A DNA stretch of 64,000 nt from assembly GCA_019911965.1 (NCBI GenBank), contig JAIOJF010000025.1, positions 167,720 through 231,719 of the forward strand. Direction: 5' to 3'. Positions 32,605 to 41,417 of the stretch are shown here, piece by piece. How positions within the stretch are numbered: position 1 is the first letter of the stretch; every line of letters starts with the position of its first letter. The DNA comes from Paracoccaceae bacterium (lineage in GTDB: Bacteria; Pseudomonadota; Alphaproteobacteria; Rhodobacterales; Rhodobacteraceae). Below the pieces are notes generated by a model. That model was not told the DNA's origin. It saw nothing but the letters and a program-made list of their open reading frames with translations, and made no database searches. The position numbers and the translations under genes are program-made.

Positions 32605-33975
32605 TTAGCCCAGCACGGACTTAACCGCCCTGGCGGTCGCTGCGACGACCTGATCCGCCTCGGCCTCGGTCAGGCAGAAGGGCGGGGCGAAGCCCAGGAT
32701 ATCGCCCTCCGGCATGGCCCGCCCGATAACGCCATTGGCCAGCAACGCGGCGGCAATCGCCGGGCCGGTTTTCAGGGCGGGGTCCAGCGGCGTGCGACCG
32801 GCGCGGTCGGCGGTGAATTCCACCGCGCAGAGCATGCCTTCGCCCCGGATATCGCCAACATGCCGGTGGTCGCCCAAAGCATCGCGCATGGCCGCATTCA
32901 GATAGGCCCCGACCTTGCCTGCATTGCCGATCAGGCCCAGCTTGTCGATCAGTTCAAGGTTCGCCACCCCCGCCGCCGCGCCGATCGGATGCGCAGAATA
33001 GGTCCAGCCGTGGCCGATCGGGCCATTCTCGTCCGTGCCCTGTTCCAGAACTTTCCACATACGATCCGACACGATGGAGCCTGACAGCGGCGCATAGGCG
33101 CTGGTCAGGCCCTTGGCGATGGTGATCAGGTCCGCCTCGATGCCGTAATGTTCGCAACCGAACATCGAGCCGAGCCGCCCGAAACCGGTGACCACCTCAT
33201 CCGCGATCAGCAGGATATCGTGCTTGCGCAGCACCGCCTGAATGGCGTCCCAATACCCGGCGGGCGGCGGCACGATGCCGCCGGTGCCCAGAACCGGCTC
33301 GCCGATGAAGGCGGCGATTGTGTCGGCGCCTTCACGCTCGATCAGGGCTTCAAGTTCGCCCGCCAGATGCGCGGTGAACGTGGCCTCGGACATCGCGGCA
33401 TCTGCCCGGCGGTAATAATAGGGCGCGTCGGTATGCACCACCTGCGCCAGCGGCAGATCGAATTTCTTGTGAAACAGACCCAGCCCGGTCAGCGATCCGG
33501 TCATCAGCCCCGAGCCGTGATAGCCCCGCCAGCGGCTGATGATCTTCTTCTTTTCCGGCCGCCCGAGGATGTTGTTGTAATACCAGACCAGCTTGATATT
33601 GGTCTCGTTCGCATCCGATCCGCCCAGCCCGAAATAGACTTTCGACATGTTCGCGGGTGCGCGGTCCAGAATCATCTTCGACAGGGTGATCGAGGCATCG
33701 GTGCCATGCCCGACATAGGCGTGGAAATAGGCCAGCTCGCGCGCCTGTTCGGCAATCGCCTCGGCGATCTCCTGGCGGCCATAACCGACATTGACGCAGT
33801 AGAGCCCGGCAAAGGCGTCCAGCAGGCGATTGCCGTCGCGATCCTCGATATGGCAATCCTTCGCGGTGCGGATGATCCGGGTCGCGGTTTCGCCGCGTGC
33901 ATGCTGGGCCAGATGGGTCGAGGGGTGAAAGAAATTCTCGCGGTCCCAGAGGGCCAGTTGGTCATTCGTCAGCAT
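32605..33975 (-). CDS. class III aminotransferase (omega-transaminase type)
   Basis: PLP-dependent aminotransferase of 456 residues, cytoplasmic, of the type that moves an amino group from amines or omega-amino acids to pyruvate or a keto acid. N-terminal LWDRENFFHPSTHLAQHARGE and FGLGGSDANETNIKLVWYYN are typical of the omega-transaminase branch. DEVVTGFGRLG holds the PLP-ring Asp, and the Schiff-base Lys is in ITIAKGLTSAYAP. The start at 33975 follows GGAAGGGAACGAAT. The donor amine cannot be told from sequence. The 281-base gap upstream contains no gene I can support. Confidence 0.92.
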   Translation of the reverse strand: MLTNDQLALWDRENFFHPSTHLAQHARGETATRIIRTAKDCHIEDRDGNRLLDAFAGLYCVNVGYGRQEIAEAIAEQARELAYFHAYVGHGTDASITLSKMILDRAPANMSKVYFGLGGSDANETNIKLVWYYNNILGRPEKKKIISRWRGYHGSGLMTGSLTGLGLFHKKFDLPLAQVVHTDAPYYYRRADAAMSEATFTAHLAGELEALIEREGADTIAAFIGEPVLGTGGIVPPPAGYWDAIQAVLRKHDILLIADEVVTGFGRLGSMFGCEHYGIEADLITIAKGLTSAYAPLSGSIVSDRMWKVLEQGTDENGPIGHGWTYSAHPIGAAAGVANLELIDKLGLIGNAGKVGAYLNAAMRDALGDHRHVGDIRGEGMLCAVEFTADRAGRTPLDPALKTGPAIAAALLANGVIGRAMPEGDILGFAPPFCLTEAEADQVVAATARAVKSVLG

Positions 33976-34256
33976 ATTCGTTCCCTTCCGCGGCTTCATC
34001 ATCCGGTGATCCATAGGGAATGACATTTCAGCAGGGTTGGAAACAAGGGGGAAAACAGCGATCGGGGGCATCCTGTTTTCGCGGTTTGCCGCCCGGTGCG
34101 AAAGACGCATCAGCGACTTCCGGCGATGAAGCATGTGAATATGCGACACCCGGCCATTTAAGCTCGGAACACAAGGAATTGTCTGGCAATTTGCTTGAGC
34201 CCGGCTAGTTTTACGTCCATTCACTGTTTTCCGACCAGATCGAGGACCGCAGACCC

Positions 34257-34922
34257 ATGTTGACCAGACGACACTTTGTTATAACCGCAGCGGCGATGTT
34301 TTCAGCGCCGATTCCGGATCAGGTCTGGGCAGCGCCGACATCGGATCAATCAAAATGGGATGCCTGGGACGCGCAGGTAACGCCGGCCAATTACAATCCC
34401 GCCACGTCGAATCCCTGGGGACTTTACCCGCGTTTCCTGCCCCAGCGGGTCGAGGCGAATCCCGGCCTGAGGGCAGGCGACATCCATGTCGATGCGGTGG
34501 CGAGATATCTTTATCACATTCAGGATGACGGCACGGCGATGCGCTACGGCGTGGCGATTGCTCGCGGCAATCTTTACGTTCCGGGAACCTACACGATCCG
34601 GCGCAAGGCCAAATGGCCGACATGGACGCCCACCGCCGAGATGATCAAGCGCGACCCTGAGCTTTACGCCGATGCGGCAAACGGGGTGAACGGCGGGCCG
34701 ACAAACCCGCTCGGTTCGCGTGCCTTGTACCTGTTCAAGGGCAGCCGGGATACGTATCTGCGCATCCACGGCTCGCCGCACCCGGAATCCATCGGTGGGC
34801 GGGCCAGTTCAGGCTGCGTCCGGATGGTCATGGCGCATATCATCGACCTATATGAACATGTGTCCGTCGGATCGACAGCGTATCTCTATCCGCCCAGCGA
34901 CGGCCTCATCACGGAAAGCTGA
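34257..34922 (+). CDS. L,D-transpeptidase (YkuD), probable Tat substrate
   Basis: Periplasmic enzyme forming 3-3 peptidoglycan cross-links or attaching proteins to the wall. 221 residues. The YkuD core ends with the active-site block LRIHGSPHPESIGGRASSGCVRM (His, then the nucleophile Cys in SSGCVRM). The N-terminus MLTRRHFVITAAAMFSAP has a twin-arginine motif (TRRHFV) before the hydrophobic part, so Tat export is likely. A weak GAGGA lies about 12 bases upstream of the ATG. It stands alone between two minus-strand genes. Confidence 0.9.
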   Translation: MLTRRHFVITAAAMFSAPIPDQVWAAPTSDQSKWDAWDAQVTPANYNPATSNPWGLYPRFLPQRVEANPGLRAGDIHVDAVARYLYHIQDDGTAMRYGVAIARGNLYVPGTYTIRRKAKWPTWTPTAEMIKRDPELYADAANGVNGGPTNPLGSRALYLFKGSRDTYLRIHGSPHPESIGGRASSGCVRMVMAHIIDLYEHVSVGSTAYLYPPSDGLITES

Positions 34923-34949
34923 GCCTGCCGCCTGAAACGGTGGTATGGC

Positions 34950-35222
34950 CTATTGCGGACGCGAGCAGATCGGCGAGCCGTTCAGCGTCCGCAGCGGCAG
35001 GAACGTCGTTTCGACCGGGCCGACATACCGGTAGACATAGCAGCCATCGGACGGATCAATCCGCACCGCGGTCAGGTCCTGTTGCGGCGCTGCAATCGCC
35101 AGAACGCCTTGCGGCAGGGTCTTGATGAATTGGCCGGAAGGATCGGTGCCGGTGGTTTCGTAAGGCTCGCACGCGGCAAGCGACATCGCTACCAATCCCG
35201 ATATCCAGATCGTCTTATGCAT
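34950..35222 (-). CDS. small lipoprotein, 90 aa
   Basis: Hypothetical lipoprotein. MHKTIWISGLVAMSLAACEPYE is a signal peptide with the lipobox LAAC (Cys at 18). The mature part is about 70 residues with two Cys (GCYVYRYVGP, GSPICSRPQ). I do not recognise a family. GGGAGACATTTC precedes the ATG; an in-frame upstream start would add nine residues and spoil the signal. It converges on the L,D-transpeptidase gene, 27 bases apart. Confidence 0.75.
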   Translation of the reverse strand: MHKTIWISGLVAMSLAACEPYETTGTDPSGQFIKTLPQGVLAIAAPQQDLTAVRIDPSDGCYVYRYVGPVETTFLPLRTLNGSPICSRPQ

Positions 35223-35479
35223 GAAATGTCTCCCTGATACCCTGCGCAAGATGCTGGAATCGGCCAGAAATTACCAGTGCAATCTGGAACGGTGAAGTGG
35301 TTCGCTGCAGGCCGGCACGATAAATGTGCCGCTACCGACACCCTTGGCGGCGGGATGCGATACGTTCATCGCAGGTTTTGGAGCACTGGTTGGCAATCAG
35401 GCGATGAGTGGCGGATCACGAGCAGGAAACGGACATCACGCCCTTAATTGCGGCATTATGTTCCGAAATCGGGTGAGAC

Positions 35480-35566
35480 TGGTGCCCAGGAGAGGACTCG
35501 AACCTCCACATCCTTGCGAATACTAGCACCTGAAGCTAGCGCGTCTACCAATTCCGCCACCTGGGC
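35480..35566 (-). tRNA. tRNA-Leu (anticodon CAG)
   Basis: On the minus strand the 7-bp acceptor stem GCCCAGG / CCTGGGC closes the gene, and the CCA end is encoded (35480-35482). The D-arm has GGTAGACGC. The anticodon arm CTAGC-TTCAGGT-GCTAG gives anticodon CAG. A long class II variable arm (TATTCGCAAGGATG) and a T-arm GGAGGTTCGAGTCC follow. 87 bases, as expected for tRNA-Leu. Confidence 0.95.
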
Positions 35567-35582
35567 AGGTGTCAGTCGCGGT

Positions 35583-35611
35583 CATGTAGCGCTGCCTTTT
35601 CGTGCTGTCAA
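35583..35611 (-). promoter_or_regulatory. sigma-70-type promoter of tRNA-Leu
   Basis: Minus strand: -35 TTGACA (35606-35611, perfect), 17-base spacer, -10 TACATG (35583-35588). The -10 ends 16 bases before the mature tRNA 5' end, the expected place. Confidence 0.65.
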
Positions 35612-35708
35612 CGGCAGTTCGCCGCGTTTTGGGCGATATTTGAAACTTGTTCCCGGCGGCAATGCGGATTATGCCTTTCTGCAACCAAAGTAGCGAACGG
35701 AGAACCCC

Positions 35709-36692
35709 ATGTCCGGCACCTTGAAAATCGCCACTGTCTTCGGCGGCTCCGGCTTTGTCGGGCGCTACATCGTACGCCGGCTGGCCCGCGAAGGCTGGCG
35801 CGTCAGGGTGGCCGTGCGCCGCCCGAACGAGGCGCTGTTCGTGCGCACCTATGGCTCCGTCGGGCAGGTGGAGCCGATCCTGGCCAATATCCGCGACGAG
35901 GATTCGACCCGCGCCGCGATCCGGGGCGCAGATGCGGTGGTGAATTGCGTCGGCATCCTGCAGGAGACCGGCAAGCAGAAATTCGGACCCGTTCAGGAAG
36001 AAGGAGCCGGACGGGTGGCGCGGCTGGCCGCCGAAGAAGGCGTGGCTCAACTGGTGCATATCTCGTCGCTCGGGGCGAATGCCGACAGCGACAGCGCCTA
36101 TGACCGCTCCAAGGCGGCGGGCGAGGCGCTGGTATTGCAGGCCTTTCCCGGCGCGATGATCCTGCGGCCATCCATCGTGTTCGGCCCGGAAGACGCCTTC
36201 TTCAACCGCTTCGCCACGCTGGCGCGGTTCTCGGTGGTGCTGCCGCTGGTCGGGGCGGAAACCATGTTCCAGCCGGTCTATGTCGATGATCTGGCACAGG
36301 CGGCCGTCATGGGGGCGACCGGCGAGGCACCTGCCGGGATTTACGAGATCGGCGGCCCGGTGGCGCGGTCGTTCCGCAACCTGATGCGCGGCATGCTGCG
36401 GGTGGTGCGGCGGCGGCGGATAATCATGAACATCCCGTTCTGGATTGCCCGCATTCAGGCCTGGTTCTTCGACATGGGCTCGAAGGCGATCGGCGGTCTT
36501 TACACCAACAAGATCCTGACCCGCGATCAGGTCAAACAACTGGCGCGCGACAATGTGGTATCGCAGGATGCCCGCAGACTCAGCGATCTGGGGATCGAGC
36601 CGACGCCGATGGAGGCCGTGCTGGAAAGCTACCTCTATTGCCACCGCGAATCCGGCCAGTATACGGCGCTGAAGGAATCCGCCGTCCGCTGA
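35709..36692 (+). CDS. NDUFA9-like NAD(P)-dependent epimerase/dehydratase family protein
   Basis: Short-chain extended family protein, 327 residues, related to the NDUFA9 accessory subunit of complex I and common in alphaproteobacteria. The Rossmann motif TVFGGSGFVGRYIVRRLAREG is at the N-terminus, followed by ILRPSIVFGPEDAFFNRFATLAR and FQPVYVDDLAQA. The YxxxK pattern appears as SAYDRSKAAGE. The C-terminal 90 residues are basic and helical. Whether it binds complex I or acts on quinone or lipid is not known. AACGGAG lies upstream of the ATG. Confidence 0.85.
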   Translation: MSGTLKIATVFGGSGFVGRYIVRRLAREGWRVRVAVRRPNEALFVRTYGSVGQVEPILANIRDEDSTRAAIRGADAVVNCVGILQETGKQKFGPVQEEGAGRVARLAAEEGVAQLVHISSLGANADSDSAYDRSKAAGEALVLQAFPGAMILRPSIVFGPEDAFFNRFATLARFSVVLPLVGAETMFQPVYVDDLAQAAVMGATGEAPAGIYEIGGPVARSFRNLMRGMLRVVRRRRIIMNIPFWIARIQAWFFDMGSKAIGGLYTNKILTRDQVKQLARDNVVSQDARRLSDLGIEPTPMEAVLESYLYCHRESGQYTALKESAVR

Positions 36693-36750
36693 CCCTATTT
36701 CGGGGCCCTGGGGTGGCCCGGTCCTGACAGCATTGGCGGAGGTGAGGGCG

Positions 36751-37293
36751 GTGGCGACAGGCAGGGGCAAATCCGGCAGCAAGCAGCCAATCCTTGTTGC
36801 CGTCGATTTCTCGCCGGACAGTCTGGCGGCGCTGAAATGGGCGATCCAGCAGGCCGATCTGCTGGCCGCGTCGATCATCGTTCTGCATGCAATCCACGAT
36901 CCCGCCGATTCGCCAGGCTTTTATTCCAGGCCCGGCCAATCCGACCTCGCCTTTCACGGCGATGTCGCCAGGGAGATGATGGCGGATTTCCTGAAACAGG
37001 TGGCGCGGCTGGAGGCGGTGCGCAGCGGGCGGGTCGAGATTTCCGAACGCCTGATTGACGGCCTGCCCGCCGGGCGGATTACCGAACTGGCCCGCACCGA
37101 AGCGGCGCAGATGATCGTTGTCGGCAATCGCGGGCGCTCGCGCCTGTCCAGCCTGTTGCTGGGATCGGTGGCCGAACAGGTAATCCGCGAAGCCGAAATT
37201 CCGGTGGTGGTGGTCAAGGCAGAGCGTTCCCCGGCGGAGCCGGAACCCGCCAAACCGGCGCAATCCGGCGACACACCCGAACAGGGCACCTGA
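36751..37293 (+). CDS. universal stress protein (UspA family)
   Basis: Cytoplasmic Usp-fold protein, 180 residues. The ATP-type motif is present as GNRGRSRLSSLLLGSVAEQVI (G-2x-G-9x-GS), and PILVAVDFSPDSLAALKWA is the N-terminal Usp strand-helix. I choose GTG 36751 because GGAGGTGAGG lies just before it; a TTG at 36733 would add six residues. The Pro/Ala/Glu-rich C-terminal tail is not part of the fold. Its stop is one base before the Na/Pi cotransporter gene, so the two are coupled. Confidence 0.88.
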   Translation: MATGRGKSGSKQPILVAVDFSPDSLAALKWAIQQADLLAASIIVLHAIHDPADSPGFYSRPGQSDLAFHGDVAREMMADFLKQVARLEAVRSGRVEISERLIDGLPAGRITELARTEAAQMIVVGNRGRSRLSSLLLGSVAEQVIREAEIPVVVVKAERSPAEPEPAKPAQSGDTPEQGT

Positions 37294-37294
37294 G

Positions 37295-38983
37295 ATGGAC
37301 GCCCCGCTGGATCACACGGCCCTGGTGATCGGGTTGTTCGGTGGTCTGGCGCTATTCCTGTTCGGCATGGATATCATGACCGATGCGCTGAAACGCGCGG
37401 CGGGGGCCTATCTGAAGGATATCCTTGCCCGGCTGACACGCAACCGCTTCACGGCGGTGGCGGCGGGGGCGTTCATCACCGGCATCGTCAATTCCTCTTC
37501 GGTTACCACGGTCATTCTGGTCGGCTTCATCACTGCGGGCGTGATGTCGATGTCGCAGAGCGTCGGCGTGATCATGGGGGCCAATATCGGCTCGACCGTG
37601 ACGGCGCAGTTGCTGGCGTTCAACATTTCCTCGGTGGCGCTGCCGGCGGTGGCGCTGGGATTTCTGGTGTCGTTCGTGTCGCCGCGCGAGACCATTGCGC
37701 AATATGGCCGGATGCTGCTGGGCTTCGGACTGGTGTTTTACGGCATGGGCGTGATGAGCGACGCGATGCAGCCCCTGCGCAGCTACCAGCCGTTTCTGGA
37801 CATGCTGGCGCGGCTCGATTCCGCGCTGCTAGGGGTGTTGGCGGGCGCTTTGTTTACCGCCGTGATCCAGTCGTCGGCGGCGACCACCGGCATCGTGATC
37901 GTAATGGCCGGGCAGGGATTGCTGGACCTGGAAACCGGCATTGCCATCGCGCTGGGGGCCAATATCGGCACCTGCATGACCGCCGGCCTGGCGGTGATCG
38001 GCAAACCGCGCGAAGCGGTGCGGGCCGCCGCGGTGCATCTGCTGTTCAATATCGCCGGTGTCGTGATCTGGATCGGGCTGATCGGGGTGCTTGCCGATCT
38101 GGTCCGCGCGATTTCCCCAAATGCGGCGCATCTGCAGGGGGCGGCCCGAGTTGCCGCCGAGGCTCCGCGCCAACTGGCCAATGCCCATACCGTGTTCAAT
38201 ATCGCCAACACGTTGATCATGGTCGGGTTCACCACCCAGATCGCGCGCTTCGTCGAATGGCTGATCCCCGACCGCCCGATCCGGCTGGAAGAGGCGGCAA
38301 CGCCGAAATTCCTGGATCGCCTGTTGCTGGGCACGCCGTCGATTGCGCTGCAACAGGTTCGGTTCGAGATCGAGCGCATGGGCGTGCAGGTGGTGGCGAT
38401 GCTCTCCGATGCGCTGGACGCGGCGTCCGCCACCAGCATCCAGCAGATGGACAGGCTCGCAGAACGCGACAAATCGGTGGACGCGCTGCATCGCGCCATC
38501 GTCGGTTACCTGGCGGAACTGAGCGCCTCCAGCCTGCGCGAGGAAGACGGGCGCGACGTGCTGCGCCTGCTGGAGGCGGTCAATCTTCTGGAATTTATCG
38601 GCGACCGGATCGCCATCAACATCCGCACAACAACGCAGAAACGCCTCCGCGACGGGGTGGTGCATGATCCGGATTATCTGGCCAAGCTGGGCCGCATACA
38701 CGGCAATATCGTGACGGCGCTGTCGGATGCGATCCGCTCGGTCAGCGCGTCAGATCCGGATCTGGCACGCGAGGTGGTGGCCCGCAAGACCGGCGTGAAC
38801 CGACTGCGCCACGCTATCGAACGCGACAGCGCGGCAATGCTGCGGGGCAAGAAAGCCGATCTGACCGCCTATATGCGGGCCATCGAATTGCTGGAAATCC
38901 TCGACGGCATTTTCCGCAGCGCCCGCGCCATCGCCACCACGCAACTGGATCAGGACGGAGACGAGGAAACCCCTGCAACCTGA
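37295..38983 (+). CDS. Na/Pi cotransporter family protein with PhoU-like C-terminus
   Basis: Inner-membrane sodium-phosphate symporter family, 562 residues. Two inverted Na_Pi_cotrans units carry the conserved Ser pairs: NSSSVTTVILVGF (about residues 67-79) and QSSAATTGIVIVMAG (about 190-204), each followed by GANIGT or GANIGS. About eight membrane segments occupy residues 1-330. The C-terminal 210 residues are soluble helices of PhoU type (EIERMGVQVVAML, LLEAVNLLEFIGDRI). The PhoU-like part suggests control of phosphate flux. It is coupled to the UspA gene. Confidence 0.92.
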   Translation: MDAPLDHTALVIGLFGGLALFLFGMDIMTDALKRAAGAYLKDILARLTRNRFTAVAAGAFITGIVNSSSVTTVILVGFITAGVMSMSQSVGVIMGANIGSTVTAQLLAFNISSVALPAVALGFLVSFVSPRETIAQYGRMLLGFGLVFYGMGVMSDAMQPLRSYQPFLDMLARLDSALLGVLAGALFTAVIQSSAATTGIVIVMAGQGLLDLETGIAIALGANIGTCMTAGLAVIGKPREAVRAAAVHLLFNIAGVVIWIGLIGVLADLVRAISPNAAHLQGAARVAAEAPRQLANAHTVFNIANTLIMVGFTTQIARFVEWLIPDRPIRLEEAATPKFLDRLLLGTPSIALQQVRFEIERMGVQVVAMLSDALDAASATSIQQMDRLAERDKSVDALHRAIVGYLAELSASSLREEDGRDVLRLLEAVNLLEFIGDRIAINIRTTTQKRLRDGVVHDPDYLAKLGRIHGNIVTALSDAIRSVSASDPDLAREVVARKTGVNRLRHAIERDSAAMLRGKKADLTAYMRAIELLEILDGIFRSARAIATTQLDQDGDEETPAT

Positions 38984-39061
38984 TTGTCCGGGCGAGCGGG
39001 CGCTGAATGGTGGATTGAGCCAGCCGGGCAATTGGTGTACCTGCGAAACCGCACAGCAAGG

Positions 39062-39805
39062 ATGGATGCCGAGATGTTCGAGAAATTCCGGGTCAACCGG
39101 CAGATCAAGAAGGCGGGCCTGACCTCGCCGATGCTGGGCGAAGGGCGTTACGACACCGAGATCGACGGCGAAACCGTGCAGGTGACGCATTCGCCGTTCA
39201 ACCCGGCATGGCTGGAAGAAATGGCGATCACGCCGCAGGTGATCTTCGATGTCGGCTCGTATGACGGCGGTGACGGGCTGCGGCTGAAGCGGCATTTCCC
39301 GTCTGCGCAGGTGGTCTCGGTCGAGGCTGATCCCGAGCAGTTTGAACAGGTCCGCAGCCATGTGCAAAGCGCCGGGAACATTCTGGTCAATTCCGCAATC
39401 TGCGATCACGACGGCGAGATCGACTGGTTTTCCGCAACCATCGACGGTAAATCCCACGCGCAAGGGTCTCTCTACCGGCAATCGAAAACCTACAAGCGGC
39501 GGTTCGGTTTCGTGGTGCAGGCGTCAGAGCCGGTCAAGGTGCCGGCGACCCGCCTCGACACGCTGTGCCAGCGGCTCGGGATCGCGCGGATTGACCTTTT
39601 GCACATGGATATCGAGGGCGCGGAATTTGTTGCGCTGCAAAGCCTTGGCGATATCCGACCGACAATCATTTATCTGGAACTGAGCGACAAGCTGTTCGTC
39701 GGCAGCCGGTCAAGGGCGGAAACGCAGCGGTTGCTGGCGGATATGGGCTACGAGGAATTGCTGCGGTTCGGGCCGGACCGGCTCTACCGCTATCGCGCCG
39801 CCTGA
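39062..39805 (+). CDS. FkbM family methyltransferase
   Basis: SAM-dependent methyltransferase, 247 residues; substrate unknown (family members methylate sugars, lipids and natural products). Motif I is VIFDVGSYDGGDGLRLKRHFP; VVSVEADPEQFEQV follows; the FkbM block is RLDTLCQRLGIARIDLLHMDIEGAEFVAL. The start is uncertain: ATG 39062 and ATG 39074 are both in frame, and a TTG further upstream would add residues unlike the family. It follows the Na/Pi gene by 78 bases and converges on the sterol desaturase gene. Confidence 0.85.
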   Translation: MDAEMFEKFRVNRQIKKAGLTSPMLGEGRYDTEIDGETVQVTHSPFNPAWLEEMAITPQVIFDVGSYDGGDGLRLKRHFPSAQVVSVEADPEQFEQVRSHVQSAGNILVNSAICDHDGEIDWFSATIDGKSHAQGSLYRQSKTYKRRFGFVVQASEPVKVPATRLDTLCQRLGIARIDLLHMDIEGAEFVALQSLGDIRPTIIYLELSDKLFVGSRSRAETQRLLADMGYEELLRFGPDRLYRYRAA

Positions 39806-39812
39806 TATCGGT

Positions 39813-40625
39813 TCAACGCCCGTTTCCGGGGCGGCGCAGGAACGGAAAGATCATCTGCCCCAGCAATCCCGGCGGCACCGGCGTTGTTGTGCCGAACCGC
39901 GACGGCGCCTGCCCTTTCGGCATGTAATAGGTGCCGAACAGGATATCCCAGACCGGCAGCAACCCGGCGAAATTGGTATCACGCGCCGCCGCCTCGTCGG
40001 TATGGTGCCAGCGATGGAACCGCGGCGAAACGAAAACGGCCCGAAATGGCCCCCAATCCCAGTCCAGCCTTGCATGCACCAGAATCGCCATCAGCGTCAG
40101 GAACGGCACGATCCCCGCCACCGCCAGCGGCGCGAAGCCCAGCGCCACCACCGGCACCGTACCCGCCAGCCGCATCAGCACATCGTTGACCGGATGCAGG
40201 CGGACCGAGGACAGCCAGTCAAGATCGGTCGAGGAATGGTGCACCGCGTGGAAATTCCACATCGCCCTGCCGTGGAACCAGCGATGCATCCAGTAGCCGA
40301 TGAAATCGCCCAAGGTCAGTATGCCGATCGCCTGAAGCCATAGCGGCAGGCGCGACATGGGGCCGAAGCCCTGGCCGATCGCCTCGGCATCGAACCGGCC
40401 ATAGGCCAGAAGCGCGATGGGCAGGATCGCCAGGATAACGGCAATCCGTGTGACCACCTTGGCTACGAAGGGGGTGAACAGCCAGTAGGCGATATCGGTC
40501 GCCAGCCCGCGCCTGAGCAGCGGCAGGCGGCGCGATGGCGGGCGCAGCATTTCGATCAGGCGGAACAGGGCGAACAGGATCACGAAGGCAATGACCAGCC
40601 GTCCGATATCGGGAAACAGCATCAT
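39813..40625 (-). CDS. sterol desaturase / fatty acid hydroxylase superfamily protein
   Basis: Integral membrane di-iron oxygenase-like protein of 270 residues. The histidine clusters are HRWFH, HAVHHS and HRWHH, with further His in LHPVND and VHARLD. Four or five hydrophobic segments are visible. Known members hydroxylate or desaturate lipids and carotenoids; the substrate here is unknown. The ATG overlaps the yaaA stop (ATGA), so it is the last gene of a five-gene minus-strand run. Confidence 0.87.
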   Translation of the reverse strand: MMLFPDIGRLVIAFVILFALFRLIEMLRPPSRRLPLLRRGLATDIAYWLFTPFVAKVVTRIAVILAILPIALLAYGRFDAEAIGQGFGPMSRLPLWLQAIGILTLGDFIGYWMHRWFHGRAMWNFHAVHHSSTDLDWLSSVRLHPVNDVLMRLAGTVPVVALGFAPLAVAGIVPFLTLMAILVHARLDWDWGPFRAVFVSPRFHRWHHTDEAAARDTNFAGLLPVWDILFGTYYMPKGQAPSRFGTTTPVPPGLLGQMIFPFLRRPGNGR

Positions 40626-41413
40626 GCGACCGCCGTGTCGTCAGCCGCTTCGCGCAGAAAGACCGGGCGATCCGGGCGCGACATCTGCGGCTGGAAGCGA
40701 TAGCCGCCGGTGGTGAAATCCGCCAGTGCGGCCGGGTCCTGAAGGCGGTTCTGCACGATGAACCGGGCCATCGCACCGCGTGCCCGTTTGGCGAAGAAGC
40801 TGACGATTTTCGCCTCGCCGTCGCGCAATTCGCGGAATTCCGGGGTGATGACCGGCAGGGCCAGCGCGACTTGCGGCAGGGCGGTGAAATACTCCACCGA
40901 TGCGCAGTTCACGATTGCCTTCGCGCCGCACTCCGCCGCCGCCCGGTTGGCCGCCTCCGCCAGACGATCCTGCCAATAGGCATAGAGCGTCTTGCCCCGC
41001 CGTGTCGCCAGCCGGCTGCCCATTTCCAGCCGATAGGGCTGGATCAGATCCGCCGGACGCAGCAATCCGTAAAGCCCCGACAGGATGCGCAGATGGTCCT
41101 GCGCATAGGCCATCTCGTCAGGGTCAAGGCTGGCGGCCTCCAGCCCGAGATAGGTATCACCGGCAAAGGCCAGCGCGGCCTGTTTCACCGCCTCGGCCTC
41201 AGGCTCGGGCGTGAAGGCGCGGAACTGGTCGCGGGCGCGGATTGCCAGAGGTTCGCTGATCGCCATCAGCTTGCGCAGATCCTTGATGCCCAGCCTGCGG
41301 GCGGACCGCGCCAGCGTCACCGCATCGGCCTGAAATTCCGGCTGGCTGGGCGCAATGCGCACCGGGCTTGCGCCGAAATCCAGCCGCTTGGCGGGTGAGA
41401 TGACTACCAGCAT
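40622..41413 (-). CDS. yaaA: peroxide stress protein YaaA
   Basis: DUF328 protein that in E. coli lowers intracellular iron and damage under peroxide stress and has a DNA-binding fold. 263 residues, usual size. MLVVISPAKRLDF at the N-terminus is the family signature; LSGLYGLLRPADLIQPYRLEMGS, ANRAAAE and VSFFAKRARGAMARF follow. The start at 41413 gives the family N-terminus, 4 bases after the recQ stop. Placement with recQ suggests a stress or repair role. Confidence 0.92.
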   Translation of the reverse strand: MLVVISPAKRLDFGASPVRIAPSQPEFQADAVTLARSARRLGIKDLRKLMAISEPLAIRARDQFRAFTPEPEAEAVKQAALAFAGDTYLGLEAASLDPDEMAYAQDHLRILSGLYGLLRPADLIQPYRLEMGSRLATRRGKTLYAYWQDRLAEAANRAAAECGAKAIVNCASVEYFTALPQVALALPVITPEFRELRDGEAKIVSFFAKRARGAMARFIVQNRLQDPAALADFTTGGYRFQPQMSRPDRPVFLREAADDTAVA

Positions 41414-41417
41414 CGCC

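Noticed and set aside
35480-35566. tRNA-Leu as an integration site for a mobile element
   Set aside because: No integrase, no partial tRNA repeat and no composition change next to it.
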